Origin: JAHJCW01 sp965369995
Lineage (GTDB): Bacteria; Fidelibacterota; Marinisomatia; Marinisomatales; JAHJCW01
DNA length: 64,000 nt
Direction: 5' to 3'
Assembly: GCA_965369995.1 (NCBI GenBank)
Contig: CBDURO010000006.1
Location: 6,951 to 70,950 of the forward strand
Shown here piece by piece: positions 62,330 through 64,000 of this stretch (the first letter of the stretch is position 1; each line of letters starts with the position of its first letter). The notes under the pieces are model-generated. The model saw only the letters and a program-made list of their open reading frames with translations. It searched no databases and was not told where the DNA came from. The position numbers and the translations under genes were made by a program.

Positions 62330-63205
62330 TTAAGCAACATGTTTCATTTCTCCAAACTCAATAGGTGTTCTGTAGCCTAAGGCTGAATGAAGCCTTTGAC
62401 GATTGTAAAACACCTCTATGTATTCAAATATGTCTTGTTTCGCTTCTTGTCTTGTTTTGTATCTTTTCTGATAAATGAGTTCAGTCTTTAAGGTTTTAAA
62501 GAATGACTCTGCCATGGCATTGTCATAACAGTTTCCTTTCCCGCTCATACTTTGGCTGATTCGATTATTCGCAAGAAGTCTTCTAAAAGCACAACTGGCA
62601 TATTGGCTCCCGCGGTCTGAGTGAAAGATGACAGATCCTGCAGGTCTTCGTTTTACAATAGCCCTTTCCAGGGCTTTTATCACCAGTGACTTTTTCATAC
62701 GTTTAGCAATAGCCCCGCCAATGATCTCTCTGTTAAATACATCCATGACTTTGGCAAAATACATCCAGCCTTCATCTGTATCAACATAAGTAATATCTCC
62801 AACCCACAGTCTATTAGGACCTTCCACACCAAAAGCCTGGTTTACCAGATTTGGGGCTATGGGTAGATTGTGTTTTGAATTGGTGGTCGCTTTAAATTTC
62901 CTCTGGGTCTGTGCTATCAGACCATTCTCTCTCATCAGTCTTGCTACCCTGGGTTGAGAACAGGAGATAGACTGTCTGTTTAAGGCTGCAGTTATTCGGG
63001 GGCTGCCATAAACGCATCTGCTGTTTTTATAGGTGATCCGGATCTTTTCAAGGAGGATCTCATTCTCTATCTCACGGTTACTCTTGCCCCGGCTCCTCCA
63101 CTGGTAATATCCAGAAGAAGTTACTCCAAACATCTGACAAAGGGTATCAACTCTGTGTTCAGTCTTATGCGTATCTACAAACTTAAACTTCATCTTCTTA
63201 TTCAT
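62330..63205 (-). CDS. IS3-family transposase OrfB (DDE integrase domain)
   Basis: 291 residues. HTH-like N-terminus (GVTSSGYYQWRSRGKSNRE), then an rve integrase core with the DDE triad: D in WVGDITYVDTDEG, D in FHSDRGSQYAS, E in NAMAESFFKTLKTEL. The ORF starts with ATG at 63205, overlapping the orfA stop by four bases (ATGA). Independent translation is possible, but a fused OrfAB via frameshift is expected to be the active transposase. Confidence 0.95.
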   Translation of the reverse strand: MNKKMKFKFVDTHKTEHRVDTLCQMFGVTSSGYYQWRSRGKSNREIENEILLEKIRITYKNSRCVYGSPRITAALNRQSISCSQPRVARLMRENGLIAQTQRKFKATTNSKHNLPIAPNLVNQAFGVEGPNRLWVGDITYVDTDEGWMYFAKVMDVFNREIIGGAIAKRMKKSLVIKALERAIVKRRPAGSVIFHSDRGSQYASCAFRRLLANNRISQSMSGKGNCYDNAMAESFFKTLKTELIYQKRYKTRQEAKQDIFEYIEVFYNRQRLHSALGYRTPIEFGEMKHVA

Positions 63206-63492
63206 GAAAATATGCCCACGGCTTTTTTTAAAATGTCACGCTCTTCTTTCACCAACTCAAGCTCACGCTTCAATCGGCGCATTGCACCTTCATAATCTGT
63301 GACTTTGCCATTGCCGGGAAAACAGTTCCTCGAATCTTCTATAAAGGATCTCTTCCATTGATGTAGTGTATTTTGACTTACTCCCAAGTCTCTGGACACC
63401 TTGGCCACACTCTGATGTCTCTCCAGTATCAACTTCATTGCAGATACCTTAAAATCTCGATCATATGTGTTTCTTGTTCGTTTTACTTCCAT
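63202..63492 (-). CDS. IS3-family OrfA (HTH protein)
   Basis: 96 residues from ATG 63492, which has GGGAG upstream; a TTG at 63516 would add eight poorly placed residues. HTH: VAKVSRDLGVSQNTLHQWKRSF. Near the 3' end, A7G at 63222-63229 (T-TTA-AAA-AAA-G) is a slippery site: a -1 shift continues into SRGHIFMNKKMK and the orfB frame, producing OrfAB. Confidence 0.93.
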   Translation of the reverse strand: MEVKRTRNTYDRDFKVSAMKLILERHQSVAKVSRDLGVSQNTLHQWKRSFIEDSRNCFPGNGKVTDYEGAMRRLKRELELVKEERDILKKAVGIFS

Positions 63493-63537
63493 TTTGCTCC
63501 CTTTCAACTTATTCAAGTTAAAAAGTTGTTTAACTAT

Positions 63538-63563
63538 GTGTACACTTTTTTATACTAAGTCCA
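63538..63563 (-). repeat. IS3 right terminal inverted repeat
   Basis: Read on the minus strand it begins TGGACTTAGTATAAAAAAGT, matching the left end. Confidence 0.85.
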
Positions 63564-63796
63564 CCACTGAATTTGTCAAAATTATTGCACCACCAGCTGA
63601 TGCATATAAGGTACCGGAAGATGCCAATGGTTGGTCCATTTTCGGTACTTGGTATACTGCAGATGATAGCGAGATCGGTCCAGTGATTTGGGGTGGTTTT
63701 GCAATTATTCAACAAATGTTAGATGATCCATGTGGAGATTGGGGAGGAGATTTCTATTATAAAAGCCCCGATCATGCAGGATTTGGTGGTTGGTAA
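63564..63796 (+). pseudogene. 3' remnant of an unknown gene cut by the IS3 element
   Basis: The plus-strand frame enters from inside the IS and then reads about 76 residues (TEFVKIIAPPADAYKVPEDANGW... GDWGGDFYYKSPDHAGFGGW) to a TAA at 63794. The sequence is coherent coding sequence with no start of its own. No matching 5' part exists left of the IS, where the outer-membrane protein promoter lies, so the missing part was lost. Family not recognised. Confidence 0.65.
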
Positions 63797-63822
63797 ACAC
63801 TAAGTAACTGAATAAATATTGC

Positions 63823-63856
63823 AAAAAAGGGCTATGGTTTTCATAGCCCTTTTTTT
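63823..63856. terminator. Bidirectional terminator between the gene remnant and tRNA-Met
   Basis: AAAAAAGGGCTATG, loop GTTTT, CATAGCCCTTTTTT, a perfect 14-bp stem followed by a T tract on either strand. Confidence 0.9.
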
Positions 63857-63857
63857 G

Positions 63858-63931
63858 TAGCGGAGGAGGGATTCGAACCCCCGACACGCGGATTATGATT
63901 CCGCTGCTCTAACCAACTGAGCTACTCCGCC
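63858..63931 (-). tRNA. tRNA-Met (anticodon CAT, elongator type)
   Basis: Acceptor GGCGGAG pairs with CTCCGCT (one G-T) plus discriminator A. The anticodon stem GCGGA/TCCGC has loop ATCATAA; T arm GGGGGTTCGAATCCC. CAT can also belong to tRNA-Ile2 (lysidine) or initiator tRNA; the first pair is G-T, not the mispair of an initiator, and the anticodon stem lacks the three G-C pairs expected of one, so elongator is preferred. Confidence 0.88.
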
Positions 63932-64000
63932 ATTCGATTAAAAAGCGGGGCAAAATTAATGGGATTCTAAAGTAAAAACAACTTAAAATAAATGTACTCC

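Larger units (their letters stand above)
62300..63563 (-). mobile_element. IS3-family insertion sequence, complete
   Basis: 1264 bases between imperfect 26-bp terminal inverted repeats (20 of 26 matching). It carries orfA and orfB overlapping in -1 frame. No target-site duplication: flanks read ATA on the left and CCA on the right. Confidence 0.9.

Noticed and set aside
63467..63563. N-terminal part of the plus-strand frame that runs into the gene remnant
   Set aside because: It is the IS3 right end read backwards, not part of the original gene.
62297..63566. Target-site duplication of the IS3 element
   Set aside because: Left flank ATA and right flank CCA do not match, and shifting the ends by a few bases does not create a repeat.
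1..64000. CRISPR array, rRNA genes, prophage, replication origin
   Set aside because: No regularly spaced identical repeats, no rRNA-like stretches, no phage structural genes and no dnaA-box cluster were seen.

Overview
The window is a 64 kb chromosomal piece of an AT-rich bacterium. Several traits point to the FCB superphylum (Bacteroidota, Ignavibacteria, Calditrichota, Marinimicrobia relatives): secreted proteins whose signal peptides end in YAQ or FAQ, the order tuf-rpmG-trnW-secE-nusG-rplKAJL-rpoBC, and secY-map-infA-rpmJ-rpsMKD-rpoA-rplQ. The phylum cannot be fixed by eye. Unlike typical Bacteroidota, many genes here have clear Shine-Dalgarno sequences. No gene-free stretch exceeds 300 bases; the longest are 1043-1296 and 16991-17256.

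1-17 kb, accessory and housekeeping genes: a partial cystathionine beta-synthase-like gene (-), a small heat shock protein (-), a sugar-type PLP aminotransferase followed by the tldD/tldE protease pair (+), a SixA-type phosphatase (+), an orphan coiled-coil/zinc-ribbon protein (-), and a large secreted M1-M28-PDZ double peptidase (+). A minus-strand block follows: a RelE/RHH toxin-antitoxin pair with a repeated putative operator, a purple-acid-phosphatase-like enzyme, PhzF, a PIN-domain gene with an early stop, two tandem PPK2 polyphosphate kinases, and a succinate-semialdehyde-type aldehyde dehydrogenase. Small gene remnants sit between these genes: a copy of the sixA tail, and the first 19 codons of what looks like an acetyltransferase.

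17-49 kb, one co-directional informational block (+): tRNA-Thr, Tyr, Gly, Thr, then tuf, rpmG, tRNA-Trp, secE, nusG, rplKAJL, rpoBC, rpsL, rpsG, fusA, a second identical tuf, and the complete S10-spc-alpha cluster down to rplQ and a strong terminator. The beta, str, S10, spc and alpha operons are fused head to tail. The two tuf copies form a perfect direct repeat of about 1.2 kb as far as compared. Ten genes in this block start with TTG or GTG, and L5 carries a long lysine-rich N-terminal extension.

49-62 kb, metabolism: a trypsin-like lipoprotein, hutU-hutI (histidine degradation, without hutH), a convergent radical SAM plus PHP phosphoesterase pair of unknown role, a class I glutamine amidotransferase, and a tight operon encoding a CoA-transferase fused to a Pat-type GNAT acetyltransferase, an ADP-forming acyl-CoA synthetase, and a Pta-N/DRTGG P-loop protein. 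This operon looks like an acetate/acyl-CoA energy module with built-in acetylation control (inference).

62-64 kb: an outer-membrane beta-barrel protein (-), an intact IS3-family element without visible target duplication, the truncated 3' part of an unknown gene to its right, and an elongator-type tRNA-Met (-).
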